DNA of 64,000 nt, from NCBI RefSeq assembly GCF_014518315.1, contig NZ_JACVEL010000003.1, positions 124,001 through 188,000 of the forward strand, in the 5' to 3' direction. How positions within the stretch are numbered: the first letter of the stretch is position 1; every line of letters begins with the position of its first letter. Made by a program: the position numbers and the translations under genes. This DNA is from Taishania pollutisoli. Its GTDB lineage: Bacteria; Bacteroidota; Bacteroidia; Flavobacteriales_D; Crocinitomicaceae. This document shows positions 27,915 through 36,908 of the stretch, piece by piece. The notes beneath the pieces are model-generated. The model had not been told where the DNA came from and searched no databases. It saw nothing but the letters and a program-made list of their open reading frames with translations.

Positions 27915-28526
27915 ATGAAATTGAAAGACGAAAAAACGGAAGTAAAAATTTTAAAAGCAGCAAAAGAGGTATTTACCAAGCATGGTCTGTATGGTGCCCG
28001 GATGCAGGAGATAGCAGATATCGCCGGTATCAATAAAGCCTTATTACACTATTATTTCCGGAACAAAGAAAAATTATTTGATGCGGTATTTGAAGGTGCG
28101 CTGAAAAAATACTTTGAGCAAATGATGGTCATCGGAGATACTTCACTTCCTGTAAAAGACCGGCTGTTTGTATTTGTCGACAATATGTTTACGTTTTTAG
28201 AAGAATACCCGATGATGGCGATCTTCATTCTCAAAGAAGTGACGCTCAACCAGGATGTATTCAAACAAAAAATCAAGCAAATCAAAAGCAATCAACCCTT
28301 CCTGATTGATGTATTACAGGATGCCATGGATAAAAAAGAAATCAAATCCTTCGATCCGTTTGTCTTCATGATCAACCTGCAATCGCTGTGTGCTTACCCC
28401 TTTATTGCGGGGCCCATTTATAAAAACATGTTCATTTCACACGGTTATGAATGGGGAAATACACACGACAACATCGAAAAAATAAAAGATTCGGTAAAAG
28501 AGTTCATAACCTTTAAATTTCAATGA
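27915..28526 (+). CDS. TetR/AcrR family transcriptional regulator
   Basis: A 203-residue repressor. The N-terminal helix-turn-helix (about 10-57) reads ILKAAKEVFTKHGLYGARM, then IADIAGINKALLHYYFRNKE, the standard TetR pattern. The C-terminal helical part is the ligand and dimer domain. It leads an apparent operon with a TolC-like, an EmrA-like and an EmrB-like gene (gaps 3, 11 and 9 bp). A palindromic site between its promoter and start suggests autoregulation of the whole operon, released by an exported compound. Confidence 0.93.
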   Translation: MKLKDEKTEVKILKAAKEVFTKHGLYGARMQEIADIAGINKALLHYYFRNKEKLFDAVFEGALKKYFEQMMVIGDTSLPVKDRLFVFVDNMFTFLEEYPMMAIFILKEVTLNQDVFKQKIKQIKSNQPFLIDVLQDAMDKKEIKSFDPFVFMINLQSLCAYPFIAGPIYKNMFISHGYEWGNTHDNIEKIKDSVKEFITFKFQ

Positions 28527-28529
28527 TGT

Positions 28530-29795
28530 ATGCATAAATTAATTCGTGTCATCTGTGTTCTTGCCATCAGCAGTGCCACTGTTACCGGACAGGAAACCAT
28601 TACGATTGACTCCTGTATTCATTGGGCGAAAGAAAATTATCCTTTGTTCAGGCAAAATGCGGTTACTTCTCAGCTCCTCGAACAAAACGAAAAAGCTGTG
28701 CGTGAAAATTGGCTTCCAAAGCTCTCTTTTATGGCACAGGCGACCTATAACACGGAAGTTGTTCAATTTAATTTTCCGGGAATGAATATTGATTTTCCGC
28801 ACGACGCTTACATGACGGCGCTCAGCCTGGAGCAAACCCTCATTGACGGTGGAAGAATCAAAGCACAGGGAAACATAGAACGGACTTCTTCTGAAATAAC
28901 CATTCGGCAAAATGAAGTTGAATTGTACAAACTGGTTGAACGGATCAATCAGTTATACATCAATATTTTACTGGGTAGAGAAAACATAAACGTCCTGCAG
29001 TTGTACAAAGAGGACCTGGAAAATCGCGCTAAAAACATCCGATTGGGTGTTGAAAACGGAATGGTACTGCCCAGTGCACTGGACGAACTGTCTGCGGAAA
29101 TATTAAAAACCGAACAAAACATTGATCAGTCTGTTTTTCAATTGCTGGGATTGTACAAAACGCTTTCATTGTATACCGGAAAAGAAATAAGTGATCAGAC
29201 AGAATTGATGGTACAGCCGATCGGAGGGGAGGCCATTCAACTGGAAATCAACCGTCCTGAAATGAAGTTATTTGACTTGCAAACAACCCTACTGGAACAA
29301 CGCTACAAGCTGATCAACAAAAATGCGATTCCAACACTTTCATTGGGTGCATCCGGGAATTACGGACGACCGGGACCGAATTTCATCAACCAGGATTTGC
29401 GCTTCTTCGGTAGCGCCAATCTTACCTTGAGATGGAACATCAGTTCACTGTACGGGTTGAACCGCGAAAAGACAAAGTTGGAATTAAATAAAAGCCTGGT
29501 AGAACTTCAAAAAGAAGCTTTTTTATTCAACATTCAGGCATCATTGAACACACAAACATCCCAATTGGAAGCTTACTCCCGCATCATTGAAAAAGACAAT
29601 GAAATCATCGAGAAAAGACAACGGGTAACCGCAACCGCTTCTTCCCAGATGGAAAACGGGAAAATAACTGTCGTCAATTACCTCTCACAACTCAACGCCG
29701 AATTACAGGCAACATTAAATAAAAAAGTACACGAAATACAACGGATGAACCTGATTTCTTCAATCAATGCAACATCCGGTTCATTCAATTTTTAA
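28530..29795 (+). CDS. TolC-family outer-membrane efflux channel
   Basis: A 421-residue outer-membrane factor with a signal peptide (cleavage near VTGQ, residue 21). It has two long alpha-helical repeats with conserved stretches such as NWLPKLSFMAQATYN and LGASGNYGRPGPNF, as expected for a trimeric TolC-like tunnel. It starts 3 bp after the tetR stop and is followed by the membrane fusion protein gene. Together with the EmrA-like and EmrB-like proteins it would form a three-part pump across both membranes. Confidence 0.92.
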   Translation: MHKLIRVICVLAISSATVTGQETITIDSCIHWAKENYPLFRQNAVTSQLLEQNEKAVRENWLPKLSFMAQATYNTEVVQFNFPGMNIDFPHDAYMTALSLEQTLIDGGRIKAQGNIERTSSEITIRQNEVELYKLVERINQLYINILLGRENINVLQLYKEDLENRAKNIRLGVENGMVLPSALDELSAEILKTEQNIDQSVFQLLGLYKTLSLYTGKEISDQTELMVQPIGGEAIQLEINRPEMKLFDLQTTLLEQRYKLINKNAIPTLSLGASGNYGRPGPNFINQDLRFFGSANLTLRWNISSLYGLNREKTKLELNKSLVELQKEAFLFNIQASLNTQTSQLEAYSRIIEKDNEIIEKRQRVTATASSQMENGKITVVNYLSQLNAELQATLNKKVHEIQRMNLISSINATSGSFNF

Positions 29796-29806
29796 ATCGC
29801 TCGAAA

Positions 29807-30889
29807 ATGGAAAATACAAACGAAAACAAAAAAGGAAAACGAAAAAAGATCATTATCATCGGTGCGCTTGCTGTCATTGCCATCACCGGTGCCTTGTTTT
29901 TTATGAGCGGCGGAGAAGAATCGACCAATAACGCCCAGATCGATGCAGACATCATTCCCATCCGGACAGCCATTTCGGGCTATGTAAAAGAAGTACATTT
30001 TACAGACAATCAACCGGTAAAAAAAGGACAATTACTGATCACCGTTGATGAAACGGAGTTTCTGACAAAAGTTGCACAAGCCGAAGCAGCTCTCGAAAAT
30101 GCAAAAGCCAACCTGGATGCTGTAAAGAATAACGCGAATGCCTCCCGGGAAAATGCCCTCGCATCCGTCTTTTCTACCGAAACGTCACAGTCATCCATCA
30201 ACTCTGCAAAAGCCCGTTTAACAAAGGTTCAGGAAGATTACAAGCGCGTGCAAAACATGTATAAAGAAAAAGCGGCGACCAAAGCAGAATGGGACAACGC
30301 GACCGCTGAACTGGAAGTTGCACAGGCACAATATGATTCGGCATTGAAAATGCTGAAAGTTTCTCAATCTCAATCTGCAGGAAGCCAATCACAGGCAATG
30401 GGACAGGAAGCAATGGTGTCACTGGCACAAGCCATGATTCGTCAACGGGAAGCAGAATTAAACCTGGCTAAAACACAACTGGATTATGCAACAATAGAAG
30501 CTCCCTGCGACGGAATTGTTACCAAAAGAAGCATCGAAGTCGGGCAGTTTATTACTACCGGATCACCTGTTTGTTCTGTTATTGACAATACCAATCTGTG
30601 GATTACTGCCAACTTCAAAGAAACACAGATAGAACACATGCAAATCGGGCAACCGGTAACAATCAAGATCGATGCATTCCCGAAACTAAAGATCAAGGGA
30701 AAACTCAATTCATTCGTCGGTGCAACAGGTGCAAAGTTTTCATTGCTTCCTCCGGACAATGCAACCGGAAATTTTGTAAAAATTGTTCAACGGGTGCCTG
30801 TAAAAATTACGATTGATCAGTTATCGGAAAAAGAGGCAGAAGTTTTATTTCCGGGACTGAGTGCCTACGTATCTGTAAAAGTTAACTAA
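29807..30889 (+). CDS. EmrA/HlyD-like membrane fusion protein
   Basis: A 360-residue periplasmic adaptor. A basic N-terminus (KKGKRKKI) precedes one membrane anchor (about 17-37). A split lipoyl-like domain follows (DADIIPIRTAISGYVKEVHF near 45-65 and LDYATIEAPCDGIVTKRSIEVGQF near 225-250) around a long coiled-coil hairpin (about 85-215, rich in Ala, Gln, Glu). A beta-barrel domain is at about 255-340. It links the EmrB-like pump to the TolC-like channel. Confidence 0.93.
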   Translation: MENTNENKKGKRKKIIIIGALAVIAITGALFFMSGGEESTNNAQIDADIIPIRTAISGYVKEVHFTDNQPVKKGQLLITVDETEFLTKVAQAEAALENAKANLDAVKNNANASRENALASVFSTETSQSSINSAKARLTKVQEDYKRVQNMYKEKAATKAEWDNATAELEVAQAQYDSALKMLKVSQSQSAGSQSQAMGQEAMVSLAQAMIRQREAELNLAKTQLDYATIEAPCDGIVTKRSIEVGQFITTGSPVCSVIDNTNLWITANFKETQIEHMQIGQPVTIKIDAFPKLKIKGKLNSFVGATGAKFSLLPPDNATGNFVKIVQRVPVKITIDQLSEKEAEVLFPGLSAYVSVKVN

Positions 30890-30898
30890 AAACACACC

Positions 30899-32479
30899 GT
30901 GAATAGTATCGCATTAACAAAAGAGGCCATCACCTATCCGAAAGGAGCGGAAAAATGGATTCTGATCGTCACTGCTATCAGTTGCGCTATTCTTGAATTA
31001 TTAGACACAACTGTTGTAAATGTTTCGCTGCGGGAAATCAGTGGGAGTGTGGGAGCAACAACAACAGAAATTGCCTGGGTGGTTACTTCTTATGCCATCT
31101 CCAATGTAATCATTATTCCACTGACGAGTATGTTCAGTGACCTGTTCGGTCGCCGGAATTACTTCACCGGGTCAGTCATCGTTTTTACATTTGCTTCCCT
31201 GATGTGTGCCCTTTCCACCAGCTTGTGGACGCTTGTATTCTGGCGGTTCATCCAGGGATTAGGTGGTGGTGGATTACTTTCGACCGCACAATCAATTATC
31301 GTCGAGGCGTTTCCTCCGGAAAAAATTTCCACGGCGAATGCCATATTCGGAATGGGATTGATTCTCGGTCCTACATTTGGTCCCACCATCGGAGGTTATA
31401 TCACTGATAACTTTTCCTGGCATTGGATTTTCTTTGTCAACATTCCGATCGGAATCGTTGCAACTATTTTAAGTTACAACTTCGTCAAAGACCGACCGGG
31501 AGCCGTCAAACCGAAAAAAATAGACTGGTGGGGAATTATTTTCTTGATCGGAGCTGTCGGCTCTTTGCAGTATGTGCTGGAAGAAGGGACATCCGAGGAT
31601 TGGTTTGAAAGTCATGAAATTACCTTCTTTACAATCGTTTCCATTGCTTGCCTGGTGGCCTTTATATACCGGGAACTGACCATTGATTATCCGGCTGTTA
31701 ACATCCGTTTGTACAAAAATTACAACATGGTAATGGGTTCAATCATGAATTTTATGCTGGGATTGATGTTGTTCGGAACGGTATTTATTTTTCCGCTGTT
31801 TGTGCAGATTTCCCTGGGTTGGACAGCAACCCAAACCGGTTTGTTTATGATTCCCGGAGCTTTGTGTTCCGCATTTGCCATGCCGATTGTCGGAAAAATG
31901 CTGGGATCGGGTGTCAATCCTAAATCCATCATCATTTCGGGTGTATCTATGACCTTCATTTTCCTGATGATGCTCGCCTTCTCATCTCCTGATTCCGCAG
32001 AAAGTGATTTTTACCTGCCGTTTGTACTGAGAGGAATCGGTATGGCATTCATGATGTCACCGATTTTAACCCTTGCCGTTTCGGGCATTGACGGAAAAGA
32101 TGTTCCGCAGGCAATCGGACTTTCCAATATGATCCGTCAGTTAGGGGGTTCATTTGGTATTGCACTCATCAATTTATTTTTAACCAATTCAAATGGAGTA
32201 GTAAGAGGCGACATGGTGGCACACATTAACCAATACCGGGATGTTGTTTCCGACCGCATACAGTTGCTCATTCAAAATTTTCAATCCAAGGGATATTCAC
32301 TGATTGAAGCACAACAGATGGCCAACCAGACCCTGGATAACTTACTGACCCGGCAACAAATGATTGTGAGTTATGACCAGGGATTTTTCATTGTGGGTTG
32401 CCTGATTTTAATCTGTATTCCCGTTGTATTCCTGATTCGCCATAAAAAAGGAGCCAAGGTTGTCTCCGGTGGTCATTAA
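30899..32479 (+). CDS. EmrB/QacA-type drug efflux transporter (DHA2 family MFS)
   Basis: A 526-residue major facilitator protein with a predicted 14 membrane helices, typical for the DHA2 family. It starts with GTG at 30899; no ATG fits as well. Motif A appears as SDLFGRRNYF between helices 2 and 3, motif C-like GPTFGPTIGGYITDNFSWHWIFFVNIP in helix 5, and ELLDTTVVNVSLREI in helix 1. It uses the proton gradient to export hydrophobic compounds through its EmrA- and TolC-like partners. It is the last gene of the operon. Confidence 0.94.
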   Translation: MNSIALTKEAITYPKGAEKWILIVTAISCAILELLDTTVVNVSLREISGSVGATTTEIAWVVTSYAISNVIIIPLTSMFSDLFGRRNYFTGSVIVFTFASLMCALSTSLWTLVFWRFIQGLGGGGLLSTAQSIIVEAFPPEKISTANAIFGMGLILGPTFGPTIGGYITDNFSWHWIFFVNIPIGIVATILSYNFVKDRPGAVKPKKIDWWGIIFLIGAVGSLQYVLEEGTSEDWFESHEITFFTIVSIACLVAFIYRELTIDYPAVNIRLYKNYNMVMGSIMNFMLGLMLFGTVFIFPLFVQISLGWTATQTGLFMIPGALCSAFAMPIVGKMLGSGVNPKSIIISGVSMTFIFLMMLAFSSPDSAESDFYLPFVLRGIGMAFMMSPILTLAVSGIDGKDVPQAIGLSNMIRQLGGSFGIALINLFLTNSNGVVRGDMVAHINQYRDVVSDRIQLLIQNFQSKGYSLIEAQQMANQTLDNLLTRQQMIVSYDQGFFIVGCLILICIPVVFLIRHKKGAKVVSGGH

Positions 32480-32568
32480 TCGTTATTTTTTGTGAATAAT
32501 TTAGAGATCAACCAACTAAATGTTGTAACTTGCGTCATTAAAACCAAGAACACTAAACAAAAATCGTC

Positions 32569-33009
32569 ATGAAAAATTTATTTGTCGTTTTTACATTTTT
32601 CCTTACTGCGCTTACAACCGGTTTTTCCCAACAAAAAGAATCGGTTGCCCTGGAAAGCATTCCCGCTGAAATCACTACCTATGTGACACAACATTTCCCG
32701 GCAACTTCCATCAAGGATGCTTATAAAGAAAAGGAGTCAACACCTTCTTTTGTTTATGAAATAAATTTGAAAAATGGTGTGGAATTAACATTTAACAGTA
32801 TTAATCAAATCATCGAAATAGAGTCAAATCAAGCCCTTCCTGCAAGTGTTATTCCGGCGCAAATAAAGCAATACGTTGCTGCCAATTACCCGGGAGCAGT
32901 CATCAAAGAATGGTCATCCAAATCAAATGATCGGCAAGAAATCGGGCTCAACAACGGAAAAGATCTTATCTTTGACAAAAACGGAACGTTTTTAGCTGTT
33001 GAAAAATAA
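32569..33009 (+). CDS. PepSY-like exported protein
   Basis: A 146-residue protein with a signal peptide (cleavage near TGFSQ, residue 21). It contains two tandem PepSY-like (BLIP-like) repeats of about 55 residues: IPAEITTYVTQHFPATSIKD, then VIPAQIKQYVAANYPGAVIKEW, each followed by a beta hairpin. Such periplasmic proteins are frequent in Bacteroidota; their role is poorly known, with protease inhibition being one proposal for the fold. It stands alone between the efflux operon and a terminator. Confidence 0.82.
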   Translation: MKNLFVVFTFFLTALTTGFSQQKESVALESIPAEITTYVTQHFPATSIKDAYKEKESTPSFVYEINLKNGVELTFNSINQIIEIESNQALPASVIPAQIKQYVAANYPGAVIKEWSSKSNDRQEIGLNNGKDLIFDKNGTFLAVEK

Positions 33010-33028
33010 CAACAGGTTAGATTGAACC

Positions 33029-33070
33029 AAGAAAGTCATTCAGAATGATCTGAGTGACTTTCTTGTTTTT
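33029..33070 (+). terminator. Intrinsic terminator
   Basis: A 15-bp stem (AAGAAAGTCATTCAG at 33029-33043 with CTGAGTGACTTTCTT at 33050-33064, one G-T pair) and a 6-base loop are followed by GTTTTT. Confidence 0.88.
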
Positions 33071-33100
33071 ACAGCTTTTTCTAACTTGCTTCTAATTTAC

Positions 33101-33108
33101 TACCTTTG
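33101..33108 (+). promoter_or_regulatory. -7 promoter element (TACCTTTG) of the pterin genes
   Basis: An exact TAnnTTTG match 16 bp before the GTG start of the pterin synthase gene. No clean -33 TTTG is seen at the usual distance. Confidence 0.55.
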
Positions 33109-33124
33109 CACTTTATTTTGATTT

Positions 33125-33556
33125 GTGAAGACAGTTTATATAACAAGAAGGGAAACATTCAACGCTGCACATAAGTTGTGGAGGGAAGATTGGTCAGAAG
33201 AGAAAAATTTTGAAGTATTCGGAAGATGCAGTAACAAAAACTGGCACGGGCATAATTTTACAATTTATGTTACCGTAAAAGGATTTCCCAGTGAAGAAAC
33301 CGGTTTTGTGATTAATCTGAAAGACTTGAGTGAAATTATCAAACAGGAAGTAATTGAGCCGTTGGATCACAAAAACCTCAATTTAGATGTTCCTTTTTTA
33401 CAGGGAATGCTGGCATCTACTGAAAATATTGTGATTCAGGTTTGGGACCGGATCAAAGAACCGATTCATGCCGCAGGGGGAGAATTGGTAAAAATAAAGC
33501 TGGTAGAAACAGAAAATAATTTCGTTGAATACTACGGCGGTAAGGATATCTATTAA
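33125..33556 (+). CDS. 6-pyruvoyl-tetrahydropterin synthase (PTPS-type, rather than QueD)
   Basis: A 143-residue zinc lyase of the PTPS/QueD family, starting with GTG. Zinc ligands are H16 (NAAHKLW), H41 and H43 (HGHNF). The catalytic Cys35 lies in FGRCSNKNWHGH, so the spacing is Cys-x5-His-Gly-His, as in animal PTPS (CNNPNGHGH), whereas QueD enzymes typically have Cys-x3-His-Gly-His. Other stretches shared with the animal enzyme are PLDHKNLNLDVPF and VETENN. It lies 21 bp before folE, whose product, dihydroneopterin triphosphate, is its substrate. This favours a tetrahydropterin cofactor over queuosine. Confidence 0.85.
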   Translation: MKTVYITRRETFNAAHKLWREDWSEEKNFEVFGRCSNKNWHGHNFTIYVTVKGFPSEETGFVINLKDLSEIIKQEVIEPLDHKNLNLDVPFLQGMLASTENIVIQVWDRIKEPIHAAGGELVKIKLVETENNFVEYYGGKDIY

Positions 33557-33577
33557 CTTTCAATCAACCATCAGTTT

Positions 33578-34171
33578 ATGAAAGAGAAAATTGAATACAA
33601 CGATCAGCTCACTGAACGCATTGCGAATCACTATACGGATATTTTAACGCAGCTCGGAGAAGACCCCAAGCGGGAGGGATTGGAAAAAACACCTGAGCGT
33701 GTGGCTAAAGCATTGCAATACCTGACCCATGGCTATGACCTGAACCCGGATGAGATCATGAACCAGGCTATTTTTCATGAAGAATATTCGGAAATGGTCA
33801 TCGTTAAAGACATTGAGGTATACTCGATGTGCGAACATCACATGCTTCCGTTTTTCGGAAAAGCGCACATTGCTTATATTCCGAATGGAAAAATTGTCGG
33901 TTTGAGCAAAATTCCGCGCATTGTTGATGCTTTTGCAAGAAGATTGCAGGTTCAGGAGCGCCTTACACTCGAAATCAGAGATTGTATTCAACGCACGTTG
34001 GACCCGGTTGGTGTTGCTGTTGTAATTGAATGTGCACATATGTGCATGCAAATGAGAGGTGTTCAGAAACAAAATTCCACCACTACAACCTCCGCTTTTA
34101 CGGGTATTTTCCTGGATAGCGATGCTACCCGGAAAGAATTCATCAATTTGATCCAGGCAAAGCTGCACTGA
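33578..34171 (+). CDS. folE: GTP cyclohydrolase I
   Basis: A 197-residue enzyme that converts GTP to 7,8-dihydroneopterin triphosphate, the first step of folate and pterin synthesis. Zinc ligands are C85 and H88 in [20 protein letters not shown], and C156 in [30 protein letters not shown] and the C-terminal [10 protein letters not shown] complete the family pattern. It is cotranscribed with the PTPS gene upstream (21 bp gap). Confidence 0.97.
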   Translation: MKEKIEYNDQLTERIANHYTDILTQLGEDPKREGLEKTPERVAKALQYLTHGYDLNPDEIMNQAIFHEEYSEMVIVKDIEVYSMCEHHMLPFFGKAHIAYIPNGKIVGLSKIPRIVDAFARRLQVQERLTLEIRDCIQRTLDPVGVAVVIECAHMCMQMRGVQKQNSTTTTSAFTGIFLDSDATRKEFINLIQAKLH

Positions 34172-34325
34172 CGTATTGTGCACTAAAACCGATTCTTTCA
34201 GCTAAAAAGCAGGTCTTTTTGTCAGAGATCAGTGTAAAAATGGCATGCCAACATTCTTTAACAGGAAAATGTATGGAATTTGCTGTCACTGTTCTATATT
34301 TACGTTAAATTAAAATTTTAGAAAA

Positions 34326-35042
34326 ATGACAGGATTTTCTTTCGGACCGGCAATGATCATTGGATTGGTCTTTATGGGGCTGGGTTTGCTCGTAGGGTTC
34401 ATTTTGAAAAGAAAGTTTCAGAAATACAGTGAAATTCCTTCTCAACGGGGACTTTCAGGTAAGGAAATTGCAGAAATGATGCTCCGCGACAACGGTATTT
34501 ATGATGTAAAAGTGATTTGTGTGGAAGGGCAATTGACAGACCACTACAACCCGATGAATAAAACCGTGAACCTTTCACAGGATGTATACAATGGAAGAAA
34601 CGCAGCAGCAGCAGCAGTAGCGGCACACGAATGTGGTCACGCAGTACAGCATGCAACGGCTTATGCTCCGTTGAACTGGCGTTCCAAAATGGTTCCGTTG
34701 CAACATGCAAGCGGTATGATTTTGAATGTCATTATGATGGCAACAATTTTTGGAGGTGCTTTTTTACACAACTTATTCCCAATTGATACACTTTTATGGA
34801 TTGTATGTATTGCTTACGGAGCCATTGCTTTGTTTAGTGTTGTTACTCTTCCGGTGGAGTTTGACGCATCCAAACGTGCATTAGCGTGGATCAAAGACAG
34901 CGGTATTTCCACACATGGTGAATACGAACAGTCAAAAGATGCTTTGAAATGGGCTGCAACAACTTATGTAGTAGCTGCATTGGGTGCCATCACAACTGTG
35001 ATTTATTACCTCTCCATGTTACTGGGAAGAAACGACGATTAA
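34326..35042 (+). CDS. YugP-like membrane zinc metallopeptidase
   Basis: A 238-residue membrane protein of the neutral zinc metallopeptidase family (YugP-like). It has an N-terminal membrane helix (about 8-28), the zinc motif HECGH in AAAAVAAHECGHAVQHATAY, and two or three further hydrophobic segments (about 133-155, 158-178, 217-235). SKRALAWIKDSGI near the C-terminus is typical. Its substrate is unknown. A terminator follows directly. Confidence 0.9.
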   Translation: MTGFSFGPAMIIGLVFMGLGLLVGFILKRKFQKYSEIPSQRGLSGKEIAEMMLRDNGIYDVKVICVEGQLTDHYNPMNKTVNLSQDVYNGRNAAAAAVAAHECGHAVQHATAYAPLNWRSKMVPLQHASGMILNVIMMATIFGGAFLHNLFPIDTLLWIVCIAYGAIALFSVVTLPVEFDASKRALAWIKDSGISTHGEYEQSKDALKWAATTYVVAALGAITTVIYYLSMLLGRNDD

Positions 35043-35070
35043 TACAAACAGAATAGATTCATTCAAAAAG

Positions 35071-35098
35071 AGAGTTTAAGCAGTTAAACTCTTTTTTT
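35071..35098 (+). terminator. Intrinsic terminator
   Basis: AGAGTTTAA (35071-35079) pairs perfectly with TTAAACTCT (35084-35092), loop GCAG, followed by a T-run. Confidence 0.85.
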
Positions 35099-35114
35099 AT
35101 TTACAAGAATAAAA

Positions 35115-35738
35115 ATGGAAAATGCACTGGAAGCACGCATTCATGCCGGAGAGGGACAACAGTCAGAATTTTTACTGAATACGGAACATTTACACGAAAT
35201 AGCCGATGTTTTATGTGCTTTTGCCAACACGGAAGGAGGATCTGTTTTCATTGGAGTAAAGAAAAACGGAAAAGTGATCGGAACTGAACCTTCTGAAAGT
35301 TACAGTACATTGATGTACATTACTGAAAATTTGTGTAAACCTGTTGTTCCTTTTGAAATCAATGTGCATCAATCCACTTATAAGTTTGTTGTTGAAATCA
35401 GTGTTGCAACAAGTAAAAACATCCACTCCAGTCAGGACAAAGAGGGAAACTGGAATGTGGTTATCCGGAGCGATAAAACCATTTTTAAAATAAATTCTGT
35501 TCTCAAAAAATACCTGGAAATTGTAAAAAACAAAGTTCCGGCTGAGACTGAAATGACAGCTGAAATGAATGACCTGGTTGATCAACTTGAAGCACAACAG
35601 CTATCGCTAACAAAATTGGTTAAACAAACTAAAATCAAGCGGGAAAAACTGGATTATCTGTTGGCACAACTCATTTATTCCGGAAAAATAAGCTACACAT
35701 TTCAGGGAGATAGTATCTTCTTTTCCAAAGCGTTTTAA
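35115..35738 (+). CDS. AlbA_2/Schlafen-type putative DNA-binding protein
   Basis: A 207-residue protein. The N-terminal 120 residues match the AlbA_2 (Schlafen AAA_4-like) domain: EFLLNTEHLHEIADVLCAFANTEGGSVFIGVKKNGKVIG, then VIRSDKTIFKIN. The C-terminal part (about 140-200) looks like a winged helix (LTKLVKQTKIKREKLDYLLAQLIYSGKI). Such proteins are often annotated as transcriptional regulators or nucleic-acid-binding ATPases; the role here is unknown. It stands alone after a terminator. Confidence 0.85.
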   Translation: MENALEARIHAGEGQQSEFLLNTEHLHEIADVLCAFANTEGGSVFIGVKKNGKVIGTEPSESYSTLMYITENLCKPVVPFEINVHQSTYKFVVEISVATSKNIHSSQDKEGNWNVVIRSDKTIFKINSVLKKYLEIVKNKVPAETEMTAEMNDLVDQLEAQQLSLTKLVKQTKIKREKLDYLLAQLIYSGKISYTFQGDSIFFSKAF

Positions 35739-35826
35739 GCACAAAATATGTTAAATATCCTTTGAAAATTCATGAATTTTTATAAATTTATGGCAATTAC
35801 GGTTACATAAATAAATTGTTGAAATC

Positions 35827-36018
35827 ATGGGAAGACCACCTTCAAAACCTGCCAGATTAAAAAATGGATTTTACATTGAAGTGAAAAATCCAGGTTCAGG
35901 AGCAATCATCATCAGAAGAGATACTCAAGAGCAGATGTTAATGGCTGCTGAAGAGTATGCAAGAACAAAAGAAGTTGTTGTTCTTGGTGAAATGAAAAAT
36001 GATAAATGGGTAAACTGA
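35827..36018 (+). CDS. Small conserved-looking protein of unknown function
   Basis: A 63-residue cytoplasmic protein beginning MGRPPSKPARLKNGFYIEV, with a basic N-terminus, a central beta part (AIIIRRDTQEQM) and a predicted helix (LMAAEEYARTKEV). It has its own strong terminator 20 bp downstream, which supports a real short gene. The N-terminal GRPPSKP resembles an AT-hook (GRP) word, so nucleic-acid binding is possible; this is only a hint. Confidence 0.7.
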   Translation: MGRPPSKPARLKNGFYIEVKNPGSGAIIIRRDTQEQMLMAAEEYARTKEVVVLGEMKNDKWVN

Positions 36019-36908
36019 TTTACCACTCTAAATTAAACAAGAAGCCTCCGTCAATCGATGGGGGCTTCTTTATTTTAAGTTTTTTCTAAAAGTTGAGTGA
36101 TAAAATCGTGTTGAATAAATTGCACAAATGCTTGACTGTAGTGAAGCTACTTTTGTACAGTGCTGTTCGTTGTTCCATAACCACAGATTCATGAATTACC
36201 TCTATTAACTGTTAAGTGGTGACATTTTTTCGTAGTGAAAAATACCTCTGAACTTCCGGAATAGAATCTAAAAACAACCCTTTTATTTATATAATCTGTT
36301 CCGAATATTAACAATCATTGCCAATCAACATTCGTCTGTACTTTTCAACATTACTGAATCCAGTCCATCTGTACAGCCATATTATTCAAGGGGTTTAAAA
36401 ATAAATTATCCACCTGAATTTTTATAAAATTGTTAATTAGTGTTTATAAAAATCAAAAAGTAATGTTAGGAAAAGTAAACTATTTTACCATACTAAATCA
36501 AAACGCACATATCAAAGAAAATTAGCAGGTTTTTTAGTGTGACTTATTCACCATGTTTCTACATTATTAAGGCTATATTTCAAAAATATTTAATCAACAT
36601 TGATATACGATTAATAATTGTTGATAATCCTCCTAAAAACCTATATTACATAGTATTTTGAACGAAAAATTCCGTTGATAACTCACTAATAAGTTCCGCT
36701 TTTTAAGAATTAAAAGGAAAATTCAAAAATTCTTTGAACATATTAACAGCCTTAATAAAAGGAATAAAAATTTTAAATATTTAAATTCTTTCTTTTTATT
36801 CTTTATCAAGAGTAGGAACTTCTGAAAATCATCTCATTGAAATTATTTTACTTAATTTTATCCAAACGATATAGTTTGTTCAGTAATTCTATTCTGATAA
36901 TCAGATAA
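36019..36908. other. 890-bp AT-rich gene-free region, candidate replication origin
   Basis: No frame of convincing length lies here on either strand. Apart from the terminator at its left end, the sequence is very AT-rich. It carries words one base away from a DnaA box (TTATCCACA): TTATCCACC at 36406, TTATTCACC at 36544 (both differ from TTATNCACA only in the last base) and TGTTGATAA near 36619. CGTTGATAA and TTATCCAAA are weaker matches. AT-rich runs separate these words. With parS sites 8-11 kb away and a possible skew change nearby, it is the best place in the window for oriC. It might instead be a long leader or a decayed gene. Confidence 0.35.
36039..36076 (+). terminator. Intrinsic terminator after the 63-residue protein
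   Basis: AAGAAGCCTCCGTC (36039-36052) pairs with GATGGGGGCTTCTT (36057-36070), 14 bp with two G-T pairs and loop AATC, followed by TATTTT. Confidence 0.88.

Noticed and set aside
33644-34183. A 179-codon open frame opposite folE
   Set aside because: The plus-strand frame has all GTP cyclohydrolase residues; the opposite frame shows no family pattern.
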